Below, one piece after another: positions 32,702 to 45,600 of a stretch of DNA of 64,000 bases; within the stretch, counting starts at the first letter, position 1; each line of letters starts with the position of its first letter. The notes beneath the pieces are model-generated. The model worked only from the letters and a program-made list of their open reading frames with translations, did not search any database and was not told where the DNA came from. The stretch comes from Cycas panzhihuaensis. Lineage: Eukaryota > Cycadophyta. The stretch spans positions 25,737,741-25,801,740 of the forward strand of contig CM041465.1 in the NCBI GenBank assembly GCA_023213395.1, read 5' to 3'. The position numbers and the translations under genes are program-made.

Positions 32702-34305
32702 TTATTTCCTTCATATTCCTCACTTGCACTTGCAATGGAGCCATCACTTCCTTCTCCTCCATAATCCATGTGGTGAAGGAGATTGTGAAAGTGGATTTAG
32801 AAATATTTTCAAGTTCTTATCATAGTATATTTAGTATTGTTTGCTTTCCCTTTCTCTTTTATAGGTTTAGAAGCATAATATAAGGAGTTGTAAGGCCCAA
32901 GGATTCCAATCCTTTAGTGCCTATTTATGCTATATTATTCTTCTTTTCTTTTTCCTCTTTTTATCCATTTAACAAGGGGAAATGCTGTTGAAAATTTTTG
33001 AGCTTTCAGAATAATGATTGTAAGGGGAGGTTCTACCCACTTTTTTAAAAAAAATATGGAATCATTTACAATATCCATCATTGTATTCTTTCACCTTGCC
33101 TATATTGGGATCCTGGTGATAAAAAAATAATGGAAATTTCATATGGTATCATGTGTTAATGAGATATTAGCAAGCTAAAATTTCTATAGAAATAAAATTT
33201 ACTTACTGAACTTCATAGGTCTATAAAATCTTCTACATAGCTCTAATTGAATTGAGTCTAATTATTAAAGATGAGGCTCTGAGTATACTTTCTAGCACAA
33301 AAATCAACACCCAATTTTGATGTCGTATAAGAAAGTTATTACTATTTTAGTGAATAGTAAATATTTTTAGTAAGAATTCTAGGAAAATATATTTTCCTAA
33401 ATTTGTGGGACTACTAAAAATTTTCTAAAACTCATTTAGATCTAATTCCACTTCTTGAATATGAATCTCTAAGTCTAGTTTATAGCATAAAAATTGGCAC
33501 TCAATTTTGTTATTGTAGGAGAAATTTATTGCTATTTTAATGAAGACTACGTTTTTTGTATTAAAAAAAAAACTGAAGAAATTTTCTTCCTTCGTTTATA
33601 AGGCTTAAAATCCCGTTGTAAAATTGAGTAAAAAAACACCTAGATCATAGCAATATCTGGTGTCCTCATTCACTTATTAGTATTATATTTTAGCACTCTG
33701 AAATCATTTCAAGTAAGAACTCTAAAGATACTCCAAGCAAGTACTCTAAGCAAACATTCTATTTTCAGTTATATGTACGTTTGATGCAAATTCGATAATC
33801 TTTTCACTCTCCCTAAAAGGAATACATCACATACATTATTTTCTACCATCTTATACCTATTCACACACTTGCTAAGGTTGAGATACCTTGGTTGGCATAA
33901 TGATATGCCATAAAAAAGGTATAGGTTTTAAGTTAGGACTAGACTGAACCAAAATATTGGTGAGGTTTGGTTAGCTATTCCATCATGCCTCAATAAGAGA
34001 TCATCCTAATAACTAACCAGGAAAACTGAAACTTTAATATAAGATTAAAATATACTCAATCCAATATCTTTCATAGACATGGGTATGTGCATACCACTCT
34101 TTATAGGAGGTATATAACTGCTCATTGGTGAACTGGGTGAGGATTGGGAGTACTTAGGCTCTGTTGTGACTTGGATTTCATCACCAAGCATAATTGTGAG
34201 TATCACGGGTGAAGGCCAACTTAATTCTACTAGAAGCCTAAGCATCCCTTTAACAAACTCAACTACATATTAGACATAAGTTAGAGGTTATTGGGTTGAT
34301 TACGT
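32702..34305 (+). other. Leader of element D
   Basis: 1.6 kb without recognised genes. From about 33,625 to 34,290 it matches the leader of C (25,980-26,620): CACCTAGATCATAGCAATAT, then the AGGAGGTATATAACTGCTCA block, then GACATAAGTTAGAGGTTA. At about 34,300 it jumps directly into gag sequence that in C lies ~520 bp further on, so the gag start codon region is deleted. A short 64-codon frame at 32,689-32,883 is not supported. Confidence 0.55.
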
Positions 34306-35000
34306 AATAGAAAGTTCTTGAAGTTCTCAAGAAGAACTTTGACAATAAATCACACTTGGAATTTGTTCACCTAATTCTAAAGATGAACAAATTAAAAATG
34401 TAGAAAAGATACACAAGTGAAACAATCAATATCCTTCATCCCATTAAGTAATCCATCGATAAAATCTTTAAGACTTAATGTATTATATGGGCTTTCTTGA
34501 TTTAGTCATGTCTCTATGTACCAGATTACAAAAATCTACTAAGAAGTCTTCATTCTAGTGGTACCTTGAAGACCTCAAACTTTCATAATCTTACTGATAA
34601 GTTTATCAAATTTGATAAGACCTTTAAAACAAACTCTGCCACTACATCAAATCTTATTGATGCTACTATTAAAGTAGAAGAAGATCTTCTTTATACTAAA
34701 AATCAAGGTCAACCCTCTCATAGAGGTGGTAATTCTCATAGAAGAGGCAGAAGTAGATAATAAGGATAATGTCCTCATGGTTAATACCCCCCCCCCCCCC
34801 CAATACAAACAAAAACAGTCTCAAGGCAAAGGGAAAAATAATCAACCTAGACCCAGATCTAGTAATCAAAGATAATATAACTAACCTAATACTTCTTAAG
34901 GACTAGAAATTAAGTAATTGTGTACTAAAGGCATCATAGAAAAGAAAACTATGTAAAAAATTATAAAATTACCACTAATAATCTACCAAACTATCAACTA
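34306..35000 (+). pseudogene. Element D gag remnant, 5' end deleted
   Basis: Begins in the middle of gag (KVLEVLKKNFD-like, 34,310) and continues through KTSNFHNLTDKFIKFDKTF (34,566), which corresponds to C's LNFEALTKKFIEFDKTF. A His/Gly/Arg-rich stretch (PSHRGGNSHRRGRSR, about 34,710) precedes a (C)15 tract. The zinc knuckle is not readable. Confidence 0.6.
34787..34801 (+). repeat. (C)15 homopolymer
   Basis: A run of fifteen C inside AT-rich decayed gag. Such runs are length-unstable and prone to sequencing error. Confidence 0.85.
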
Positions 35001-35179
35001 CACTATGGTACATATAATATCAATGATACTTCTTTCAAATATGCTTTTGGTAGGATATAATTTGCTCATGCATGCCTTCAAAGAATTGGAGCCACTTCAT
35101 TAAATGATATTGATAGATCCACTAAGTATATTGATGCTCATTATGGTTATGCTTATTCATTTTTGCCTTTACCACTTGG

Positions 35180-35500
35180 AGTTACCAATAATGCCACCTT
35201 AAATACTTTATCTTAGATCATGGATGCTAGAGCAATACAATATATGACTTGCATCCCTATTTTTTTTTTTAATTTTAACTCTAAAGCTCATGGTGTTGTA
35301 CACATTATTAATAAATCATCTTAGCCAGTCAAAGGACTTGGAATCATTCGCCTGAAACTCCTAAGCCTTCTAGATTTTACCCTTGTTAATGTTTTATATA
35401 TTTTTGCTCTGAAGTAGAACTTGCTCTCTTTATCCACCCTTGTTTCTCATGGATTTGATCTAAGTGTAATTGTAAATAATTAGACTCTTTATGTCATTCA
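35180..35500 (+). pseudogene. Element D protease remnant
   Basis: IMDARAIQYMTC at about 35,217 stands where copia protease has WIMDSGAxxHM; the catalytic Asp remains but Ser-Gly is lost. It ends with VNVLYIFALK, parallel to C's LNVLYIPTLK. Confidence 0.55.
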
Positions 35501-35639
35501 CCCTCCTTCAAATGTTGAGGTCATGACCAGAATTCTTGATGGAAAATATTTTTTCCTAACTAGCTTAGCATTCTCTAAAGCTAATTATGCTTATGACAAC
35601 TTTATTTTTATCACAACCCTAACTCCTCAAAAGTTATCC

Positions 35640-36560
35640 TAATAAGACTTATGGCATGATCATATGGGTCATATTAAAATTGATTTCTTAATAGAACTAC
35701 ATGCCACCATTCTCGATATACCTAAGTTCTCCTCTAATCCCTTCAAATGTGAAGCATATATTATTGCCAAATCATAAAGACAACCCTTTTCTCATAGTCA
35801 ATAGAAATCTAGCTAGCCTTTACAGCTTGTACACTTAGACATATATGGTCCTATACCCATCGCTTATCTCAAACAAAAGTGGTTCTATATTACTTTCATT
35901 GATAATTTTACCAAGAAAGTATGGGTTGTTTTTCTTGCAAAGAATGATGAAGCTTTTTCCATGTTTAAAGCTCTCAAGGCCCATGTGGAGAATGAATCAA
36001 GATTTAAGATCAAATTAATCAAGACTAATAATGATGGTGAGTATACCTCCAATGAGTTTAAATCATACTTGTTCCACCACGGGATCAAACATCAGACCAT
36101 TATTATAGGTATGGCCCAATAGAATGGAGTTACTAAGTGCATGAATATGACTATCATGAACATAGATAATGTTATACTAGTGTACAAGAATGTCCCTATC
36201 TATCTTTGGGCCAAGGTTATTTAGACTACCATGTGTTGCATCAACACTATTAATCCCTCCAAGGTCAGCCCCTCTCCATATGAAATATGGTATGGACAAC
36301 CCACTTCTATCTCCCACTTCAAAATTTTTAGCTCTACTTATTTTTCTCATATTTTAGAGGAACACAGAAATAAACTCTAAGATAGATCTCCTAGAGGCAT
36401 CTTTGTTAGATACCCTATAGACAAAAAAGGGGTACAAATTTTCCTACCTTTATAGTATAAAATCATCATCACTAAAGATGTTGTGTTTATGGAGACTGAA
36501 GATTAGTTACTCAGACTTAACTCTAAGACACCTTTATATTGATTTAATGATGCTATAAAA
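35640..36560 (+). pseudogene. Element D integrase remnant
   Basis: LWHDHMGHIKIDFLIEL (pre-integrase) leads into the core. First catalytic Asp present in LVHLDIYGPI (35,830). Second site reads KTNNDGEYTSNEF where copia has RTDNGGEF, so Asp is Asn. Third site reads NGVTKCMNMTIMN where copia has NGVAERKNRT, so Glu is Lys. Both losses are G-to-A type changes. Downstream PSKVSPSPYEIWYGQPTSIS is the usual TPYELWxGxKP segment. Confidence 0.75.
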
Positions 36561-36879
36561 TTTAATGTCTAGATTCTACAATTTGGGGGAGGAGATGCTT
36601 GATAATTGCTCAAAATCATAGAATATGGTAATAGGGCCTTAGAGGATACAAGTTGTGAATCCCAACCAATGTCATCACATTTAGCACCATCATTTGAGAA
36701 TGGCCAAGTTAACAAAGGCAACGCCATAGCAGAAGGACCACCTTCTCCAATATCAGTGGTTGGCCCTTCTTCTCCTACATTGTCAAATTCTTCTATACCA
36801 AACATTTCATATGATCTTTTTTAGGATCAAAATGAAGACCAAGAGGCTACAGAAATAAAAATCTCATTCTTAATTTATG

Positions 36880-37800
36880 AAGCCTACTGACTATATAAGG
36901 ACATACACCTAGATGAGGTAGGAAAAACTGGCACTAGAAGTGCTTATAGAGTAAGGATGTACAAATCACTTTCTATTGAGCTTGAACCAAGAGAATTGTA
37001 CCTTTCTCTTAATGAAGAGCCCCTATTATACCAAGAAGTTATAAAGCATATAGCTTGGAGAAATGCTACGAATGAAAAGTAATAATCTCTTATCAAGAGT
37101 GGTATATAGGAGCTCGTTGATCTACCACTTAGAAGAAAGATAGTTAAAAATAAATGGATATTCACAAATAAGTATAAATTAGATATAACCCTAGAAAAAT
37201 ACAAGGTAAGGCTAGTAGCAAAAGGATTCACATAAAAAGAAAGTATAAACTACACTAAAATCTTTGTACTTATAACTAAGTGGCCCACAATTAGAGCTCT
37301 TATGGCTTTAACTACTCAACAGGGCTTGAAAATCCACCAGCTCAATGTTAAGACTATATTTCTTAATGGGGGCCTTAAAGAAGAAATTCACATGGCTTAG
37401 CCAAAAGCATATAAGATTATTAGTCAAGAGCATAAGGTTTGCATGCTCAAAATATACTTGTACAACATGAAATAAGCCCCTTGTGCTTGGTTTACTAAGT
37501 TGTCTGAAAGAATGAGGTAACTTAGATATGAGGTTTATGACTATTAAGATATTAATACAATACTATTTATTAAGCACCAAAAAATAAATTCACTTACCTC
37601 TTAATCTTTATCGATGATATACTAATAATGGGGAATAGTATATAGGTAATCAACCAGCTAAATAAGGACCTTGCTAAAACTTTTGGATTGTTTGATCTTA
37701 GGTTGATGAAATATTACTTAGGAATTAAAGTAACTCAAAAGAATAAGAAAATATCTTTCCCAATAAAAATGCATCAATGATATTCTAATAAAGTTTTAGT
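36880..37800 (+). pseudogene. Element D reverse transcriptase remnant
   Basis: Copia RT opening: KNKWIFTNKYKLD and YKVRLVAKGFT (37,150-37,235), then VLITKWPTIRALMALTTQQG, IHQLNVKTIFLNGGLKEEIH, and the catalytic box LLIFIDDILIMGN at about 37,600 (YVDD replaced by FIDD, both Asp kept). Several stops. Confidence 0.75.
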
Positions 37801-38285
37801 TAGAAGATGCTTAATAAGTGGTTATACCTATGGAACCTAACATTAAACTCTCAAATGATGGTGATATTAGGGAGGCAGACACAATGCTTTACAGGTAACT
37901 TATAGGTAGTCTTATCTATACTACTAACACAAGACCATATATTACATACTCTATTAGTATTCTTGCATAATTCATAACAAATTCTAAATAGAATCATTAG
38001 TAGACTGTAGTATGAGTGTTCAAGTACTTAAAGATAACCAACAAATATGGTCTATTATATGAACCTAACATAGAATTCAAATTTTATACATACACAAACT
38101 TAAACTTTGGTAGAGATATAGACATAGGAAGATCCACATCTGAGTATATAACATTTCTTAGAATAACATCAATATTATGGAGATCCAGATGATAGAAGAT
38201 AGTTGTAGACTCAACTACTAAAGATGAATATATTGTTATTTTTAAGATAAGAAAGGAGGTGATATGGTATTTCACTAAAACTTAG
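37801..38285 (+). pseudogene. Element D RNase H remnant
   Basis: GSLIYTTNTRPYITYSISIL, then VFKYLKITNKYGLLYEPN, then DIGRSTSEYITFL and VVDSTTKDEYIV, matching copia RNase H (GSLxYLTxTRPDIxxxV, KYLKGT, xSTTEAEY). It stops at TAG near 38,284 without the C-terminal ADIFTKPL seen in element A. Confidence 0.7.
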
Positions 38286-40430
38286 CCTCTTATTTATCTT
38301 TATAATGTTTGGCATATACCTTATATGATTTCATAAGGAAAATAAAGGTTGGACTTGGTTTTATATTAGGTTAGTCCATGTTTTGATGAAGTAATACGTT
38401 AATTTACTCGATGATGTATGATGAATGATGTTATGTTGTATGATTATGCTATCACTTGTCGATGATTGATGCTCATGGCACTAAAGTTTTCTTTCATGAT
38501 TTATCTCAATTTGACTCTTTCTTTAAAACTTTTCTTTTCTCATATTTTTATCTTGATGTGACCTATACTTTATCATTTTTGATCATTTTTGGGCTTATGC
38601 TTATCGTTTTTATTGTATCTTTGGCTTCTTTTCTTATTAATAAAGTCATTTGTGCTTAAATTTATGACTAAAAATTAATTTTTGACTTTTAATGAGTTAT
38701 TTTTTATCTTTTCTCTTATCATGTTTTTGGTGCTACCATAAATGTAACTGGTCACATTTTTAGAGTAAAGTCACGTTTTTGGTAAGTCCAAAAATATGAC
38801 CAGTCATGTTTTCAACTATTATGCATGTAAAACTCAGCCAATGTAGAAGATTTTTGTATGCCACCACCCAGATTAGATGAAAACTTATCTTTTGAATGCC
38901 TAGAAGGGACCTAAAGAGTATTGTTATCTATCATTGAGAATTAGAGAGTCAAGAGATCAAGATTTAAGGGTTTCTTTAGAGATTTTTAGAGACTTTTTAA
39001 AGATTTCTATTACTGTGACTTGGAGAATTACTTTTGGTGATTCTTTGGGTGAAATTAAGAGATTTTAATGTTATAGCTTACTATTCAGTTGATATTTGAA
39101 TTTTCATGGTTTACTCTTTAAGTTTCATGACTTTTCTTATCATTATCAGCCTCAAAACTCCTTTCCATAAGTAATATATTTTCCTATTCAAATTTTTTAT
39201 GATTTCAGTACTTGTTGGATATTATTTTTTACTCAGAGTTTACTCTTTCTTTTTATTGGTTTTTGTGGTAATCTTAAACTTATTTTTAGCTTAAAATCTT
39301 GGCTGAAAGGTCAATTCTTTGTGGGGTTAAAAGGGAGATAGGATAAGATGAAGCATGGTCATCTCTTCACTATCTAATTAGCTATCTTTTCCTATTCTTC
39401 TATAGTAGTCCAAATTCCAAGTGGTTTATTGTGTTTTTGGCTTGTGTTTGGCTATGTTCTAGCCTTTGGTGCTTGTTATCTTTTTTCCGTTGTAAGTTTT
39501 AGGGGAAGAGTTTGGAGAAATTTGATCAAAAGAAAAAAAAAGAGTTATTCTAAGGTAGGATTTTAAAAATAGGAAAGAAGTCTTGGTTTTAATTCTTGCA
39601 TGATTTCACTCTATGATTTATTTTCTTCATTTAAAAAGAAAAATATGAATTACTAAATGGTATATGTGTGATTTTTTAGATCACTAAAGGTTTAAGGATC
39701 CCTTTAGAGTTCATTTTACTCCAATCGTGATAGAATCTCTAAGTTGTTTTTCTTATTACTTATATAATGATTATAATTTAGAATATGATTGATTATGTGG
39801 AATGTTAATGGTCTAAAAATTCATTTAAAATAGTAGTAGAAAGTCTTTAAAATTTCTCTTTTTCATTATTGAATCAACATTCAAAGGAAAGATAACATGC
39901 ATTTAAGATAATAAGCTTTTAATTGATATTGCATGTTATTGGACTTCTTAAAATTTTGCATAAGTAGTTACATGTCATGCTAGTGCTTTTCTTTCCTTGT
40001 TAAAATGTGTGTTGCATCTAAAGGAAGTAGTTTCATACACATTTTAGTGTGCTTTATTTTATGAATAATAAAAAAATATATATTACATGCATAGCTAGCT
40101 TTCTTTATTTGTTTGTTGAAGATAGAATGGGTCTCATAGTTTCATTAAGTACCTTTGTATTTTATTTCATCTTATTAAAAAATACAAACAAAATAAAAAA
40201 GAAATAAACCCTTTTCCATTGCCTATTAATTCCCATTTATTCAAGTAGAACTCCAAAGGTTGAAAGAATTAAAGGATAGGAGTCCTTAGGAAGGACATAA
40301 GAAACATTGTCACAGTAGCTCTGAACTTAGAACTCCTTCAACCAGTTGTATAGGCTAGTAGATTCAATAGCCCCTATATATCTTAGCACTTCATTATTTC
40401 ATTCAGTCACATCCTCTTCAAATGGCACAA
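38286..40430 (+). other. AT-rich region, possibly 5' LTR and leader of E2
   Basis: 2.1 kb without recognised coding sequence. It lies immediately upstream of E2's gag, the place of the 2.5-kb LTR in the GC-rich relative. A few short patches resemble that LTR (ATGCTAGTGCTTTTC at about 39,977 versus ATGTTAGTGCTCTTC), too little to be sure. No primer site found. A 67-codon frame at 38,456-38,659 is hydrophobic and unsupported. Confidence 0.3.
38747..38804 (+). repeat. Inverted repeat (15-bp arms)
   Basis: ACTGGTCACATTTTT at 38,747-38,761 pairs with AAAAATATGACCAGT at 38,790-38,804 with one mismatch, leaving a 28-nt loop. Could fold as a hairpin; no transposon ends recognised around it. Confidence 0.6.
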
Positions 40431-40639
40431 CTAGGTGGAGACTACTTCTTAGGAGTTGGATAAAATTGGTCACTTAGGTCCTCTTAGACTTTATATCTCC
40501 TAGTCTTAATTTGAATTAAAAAAAAAATTCTATTAATTAAGAGATATCTAGTTTAGGTCCACCCAAGACACACCATCTTTCTAGAGACTGTACTAGAGAG
40601 CTACCATTTATTCTCTTGTTAAATCACTGGAAAATATAA

Positions 40640-42850
40640 TGCCTACTCTTAGGTGATCTTTGAGGCTTTAAGGCCTCCTTCTAGATGTTCAAGCTCATCC
40701 TTTACATTTTGAGTTAAGAAGTTTCATCATCTTATGTCAAATCTTTAGAACTTCATGCTCACATCACTTATGTTTATCCTCCTAAAGATTTGACTCAGTT
40801 ATACAACATACCTTTGGAGTAAGGATATCTTAAACCCTCTCAATATTATGGTGATCCTTCTTTTGTAGATCCTTCTTTTGCATAAGAAGAATGACCTCTT
40901 GTTCAAGCATATTCATCATACTTTGAGCTAGTTCTCACTAGGATTTATACTCCATTTCACATGCCTAGTTATCAAGATCCATTCTATCTAGAGACTCATA
41001 CCATAAGATCCTTACCACAGCATCATTAATTTGATTTTTTTGTGTGAGGAATATGAGTTAATTTAAGTTGAGCCTTCAATCATGCCTGATGCCATTTGAT
41101 CTCCTTATCCTTCCCACCCTTCTTCATCAAGACCTTTGTCAAGGCCTCACTTTCCTTCTTTAAAGGAGGCGGAAGATCATAAGTCAACCCATTTGTAGCC
41201 TCATCACTCTCCTTCTAGGCTATAAGTTTAGATTGATTTTCTTCATACCATACCTTCTACATATAAAGGCACTTCTACTATTCCTATTCATGGTAACCCT
41301 AATTCCTCTTATGTGCCTACTTCTAGTCAAGTGGTTTTTCCTCGAAAAGCTTACAACCTATGTATTCCTATACCACTAAGGTTACCTCCTCTCATCCTAT
41401 ATCCTCCATGACTCAATTACCACTTCACACATCATATACAATTTTTCCATAGGGCATAAAACGTTGTGCACCTTCTCTAATAGTGTCTAATATGCCCCCT
41501 TCTTAACATATTTCCTATACTTATTCCATCTGTACTTATACTTTAATTAGTCAATCTCAAGCCTTGAGAGTTCCCAACCCTACTTCTTCTTCATATATTC
41601 CTAGACCTACTTCACAACCAACTCCTTTTCCTACTTTCAATCTGATCTTTCCACAATATCAGATGACTCAAACTAATTCTTTGGTTAAACTTGCAGCCTT
41701 GTTTAATCCCCCATCTACTTTCCCATATCATACCATTTCCTAATAATACCAATAACAATTATAACAAATTGTTCCTTCATCTATTCCATATCCATCATCC
41801 TTGCCTTAATATCCTACTACATTGAGGATAAGGAGACCTTTTCTTGATTATATAAAATCTCTATTTCCATGTGAGATCCTTTTATCTCTTATGCCTCCTT
41901 TCTTTCCAGAGTTGCCTAAAATTTTGAGTGACTCTTCTCAGGATCTCACTTCTCTTATCCCACTTTTATTAACTTCCTTTAACTTCTATCCTCTCGTTCC
42001 AATAATTAGTTGACTCTTTTATTAACTATTTTGATATAGTGAGACTATTTGAATTAGGAATCAAGTCCATTTTATCCATTAAGTAGAACCATAATAAGAC
42101 CCCAAGAGACTTTGTGAGAAGGTTTCAAGACCACGTACACACTTGCCATTTATGTCTTGATCTTAGTCTATTATTTGATCTCTTTACTAATGCTTTGAGA
42201 CCACATGTACACCTTGAAGTTCTAAAACATGGTCCTCAAATTTATAAAGAAGTTATTGATCATTGTCTAGCTTTAGAAGCATTCAAGATTCAAGTGGATA
42301 TTAAGAAGCTTAGGAAATATATTCCTTTAAAAGAAACTGTTTAAACAACAAGGGCTTCCCATCCTAATCCTACCTATAATCACCTAACTTCTTCTATCAG
42401 ATCATTGGATCATGCAATCAATACTAAGCTATCTGTTGATGGTCCTTCTCATAGTTAACCCTTGTAGGAGACTAAAGTGATCCATCTTACTAAATGAAGA
42501 AAGAAATAAGTTCATCCTCCACCACCTCCTCCCTTTAAAAAGACAAAATGGTGATCTTATCATCAAATATATGCTCATGATAGAAGTGGGTACCATCTAA
42601 TTTAAAATAGTACCCAAAATATGAATGTCCAATCAAACTACTCCTCTAAGTCATCCCAAGATCAAATTATCCATAAGGATCCTTTGCTTTAACATAAGGA
42701 GAAAATAAATAAAGATAATAAAGGTAAGGAAAAGCAGGTCCAAGATGATGAAGGTGAGCCTTCAAGTTCTAATTCATCGAAGAAGACTACCAGTCCCCCA
42801 AATCCTTCAAAAAAATAAACTAGCAATCAATCTTGCCCACCTTTTAATTA
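40640..42850 (+). pseudogene. E2 gag remnant
   Basis: YVYPPKDLTQLYNIPLE and QAYSSYFELVLTRIYTPFHM near 40,780-40,960; the gag core near 41,940-42,344 (LVDSFINYFDI-like, then RDFVRRFQDHV and FTNALRPHVHLEVLKHGPQI). A zinc-finger remnant near 42,550 reads SYHQIYAHDRSGYH, with the Cys residues mutated. A Lys/Ser-rich tail follows. Better preserved than E1 and used here as its guide. Confidence 0.65.
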
Positions 42851-42949
42851 TGGTGACACCAAGAGAATGATAAATATAGTAGAGATAATGAAGAGTGTAG
42901 GTCCATCTAAATAACATGATGATTTGATGGTGAGGAATCCTAGCTCTTT

Positions 42950-43560
42950 ACCTCTAATACTCCCGCATCCTATCAGGTTTAGGTTCATTCCCTCCAGTAT
43001 AAAAGATGGATCATTCTCTTTGGTGAAGGAGTTAAAGACCATTCTAGTAGATATTTTGATTATTAATTTATGAAAGTGCTGCCCCGAGTAATATTAGCTC
43101 TTATTTGATATATTGGGAGTTACTATCATAGTCTTTTCATCCACTTCCACACTTTCTTTTGACTTGGTTACCTTGTTTAGTCATTCTGCTTATGCACCAA
43201 ATGATATACCTCCATTCTATATTAAGATTGTAAAGTAGGATATCAATATTAAGAAAGTTATTATTGATGTGGGATCATTTGTCAATGTAATCTCTCTTTA
43301 CCTTATTGAGGATTTGAAGATCTTGGTTTTTGATCCATGTGAGTGGATTTACCATAGATATGACAAGAATAAAAAAGTACCTTTAGGTCAAGTCACTCTC
43401 TCTCTTATGTTAGAAGAAAAGATAGTCCTCACTAAGTTAATTATCATTGATCTTGATTTGGAGTGTAATATTCTTTTAGGTAGACCATGGATTACCCAAA
43501 TGTTTATAGTTTGTTCATCCCTCTTTAGTGAATTTAAGTTCATCCATGAGAGATAATTAA
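42950..43560 (+). pseudogene. E2 protease remnant
   Basis: Active-site region IIDVGSFVNVISLYLIEDLK at about 43,260: the catalytic Asp and Gly are present (D-V-G rather than D-S/A-G). Continues open to ILLGRPWITQMFIVC and FKFIHER (43,470-43,556). The D-x-G-S-x-x-N-V-I pattern is shared with E1. Confidence 0.7.
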
Positions 43561-44690
43561 AAATTATGAAGAAAAAATTGAAATCCCCCAAATAGTGAGT
43601 CCCTCTTGTTGAGACTTTCTCTAAACCTAGTGAATCATTGAACTCTTTGGAATACTTCTATTAATCACTCAGCCTAAGTAATACTTTACCATTGAAGCTC
43701 CTTATACTCATCCAAAAGTAAAGGATGTGGATTTAGTCAAGATTGTTCCTCATTCATCATGTTACTCATCCATTCCCTATACTTTGGACCTGACTAACCA
43801 GTTTTTGATTTCCTCTCTTTCTCATAATGAAGAAGTAACTCCTCATTATATCATATCTTATGGGGAACTTCCTATGAGTAGAATCATTAGTATAGATTAT
43901 TCCCTTCCTATCTAGATCTGCTTTTCACAGGTTTTACGTTTGTCCTCAATGGTAAATGCTTTAGTTCCTTCCCTTACCAATCTTTATTTGAGTACTTATT
44001 CAACTTTAGTTACACATAATTTGCATGTTAATGATTTTTCATTCTTCTCTTAATCTTCTTTCTTTACTGCATGGTTGAATATACATGAGAAGAAGATATT
44101 GTTACATCAACATCTAGACTTAGAATCAAATAGAGAGAGTGTTGATTCACTTAATATAATGCAAAGTAATCAAATTACCTCTATTAGAGTAAGGGAAGAA
44201 AACTTGGTATCCACTATTTCTTTTCATTCCCATCCTCTTATAGATCCTTCCCCATCCTCTCTCATCCTAATGTCTTTGTCTAATCGAGAATATCATAAGT
44301 ATCATCAAGAATTTAATAAAATCTTTACTTCAACTTGGGAATTTGTTGATAGGCCTATTATTTTTTCTCATGTATCTTTAATTATTAAGTTTATTCCTAC
44401 TTGTCCAAACTCTTTGGTCGATTCCCCTTCATGTTCTAGACCTTTCACTTAGTCTGCTAATTTACTAAGAAATTTCCTCCTCGTCAATCTTTTCTACTTA
44501 GATCACTATGAGAATAATGAGATAATTTAGAGCATCTAGCAAGTTCATCTCTTGGGCTTTACGATGGGCATTATAGGTTGGGTTTTACAAAAGCAATACA
44601 ACCTCATTCATCACTAGTTAATTATTCCTAACCCCAAGAGTCAGTTTCTTTAATAGAGCCTACTCCTCCTCACTTTAAAGAGGGTAATGT
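43561..44690 (+). pseudogene. E2 spacer region between protease and RT
   Basis: Contains a 125-codon open frame (44,075-44,452) beginning MNIHEKKILLHQHLDLES and including SSLILMSLSNREYHKYHQ. Matched by E1 over ~250 codons. No known domain recognised. It probably belonged to the polyprotein. Confidence 0.55.
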
Positions 44691-45600
44691 GATGCTTATA
44701 AAGCATACTATTAATGTAGATCTAAAAATGGGGAATACCCCTAAAATTATCAAATAAAGAGCTAGTTATACTCCCCAAGAGATCGCTCAATTAAAGGATA
44801 TCTTTTGTGAATTTCACTCAATTTTTACTTAGGATTACAAAGATATGCATGGCCTTGATCCCTAAGTCATCGAGCACAATATCACAGTAACTTCTAGTAT
44901 TAAACCTAAATGGAAAAAATAACACCCTATTTATTTATGTCTCTCTCTTACTATTAAATAAGGAATGGAGAAACTGTTAGAAGCAAGATTTATTAAGAGT
45001 GTAAATTATTATTAATGGGTGTCCAACATAGTTCCTGTGGTAAAGAAAAATGGTTCAATTTAAATTTGCATCAATTTTCAAGATATTAATGAGGCATATC
45101 CTAAAGATAATTTTCCTCTCCCTTTTCTTGATCAGATTTGGAACCAGACAAGTGATTTTGAGGTGATGTCTCTTATGGATGATTTTTCTAATTATAATTA
45201 GATCTCCATCTTATCTCATGATTGTCACAAGACTACTTTCACTACTCATTAGGGTACGTTTATGTATAAAGTCATGCCTTTCGAATTGAAGAATGCTAGT
45301 GCAACGTATCGAAGAGCTATGGTGCATATTTTTCATGATTTAATTGGTAACATCATTGTTGTATATTTGGATAACATGCTTACTCTTTCTCATAAAAGAT
45401 GCAATCATCTAAATGACCTTAGAACAATCTTTGAAAGGTGTAAGAAGTAACGCTTATGCCTGAATTTGTCTAAATGTGTTTTTGCCATGATGTTAGGAAG
45501 AATATTAGGAAACATCATTTCCTATAATGGGATTAGAATTGATCCCAATAAGATGAAGGCAATTATCAATTTTCCTCCTCCTAAGAGCCAAAAGTAGATT
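44690..45600 (+). pseudogene. E2 reverse transcriptase remnant
   Basis: ASYTPQEIAQLKDIFCEFHS leads into RT: ARFIKSVNY, SNIVPVVKKNGSI, NEAYPKDNFPLPFLDQIW, EVMSLMDDF, TTFTTH, KVMPFELKNASATYRRAMVH, IFHDLIGNIIVVYLDNMLTL. In the catalytic box YLDD has become YLDN (45,370), so the second Asp is lost. Several stops from CAA/CAG/TGG codons. Confidence 0.78.

Larger units (their letters stand above)
32463..38285 (+). mobile_element. Copia element D
   Basis: Probable 5' LTR, primer site, long leader, truncated gag, protease, integrase, RT and RNase H in copia order, all plus strand. Leader and gag match C, so C and D are relatives. No matching 3' LTR was found after the RNase H. Stops and lost catalytic residues show that it is dead. 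Confidence 0.65.

Noticed and set aside
38456-38659. 67-codon hydrophobic ORF as a small membrane protein gene
   Set aside because: Low-complexity Phe/Leu/Ile translation of T-rich DNA, no homologue in related regions, no promoter or context.
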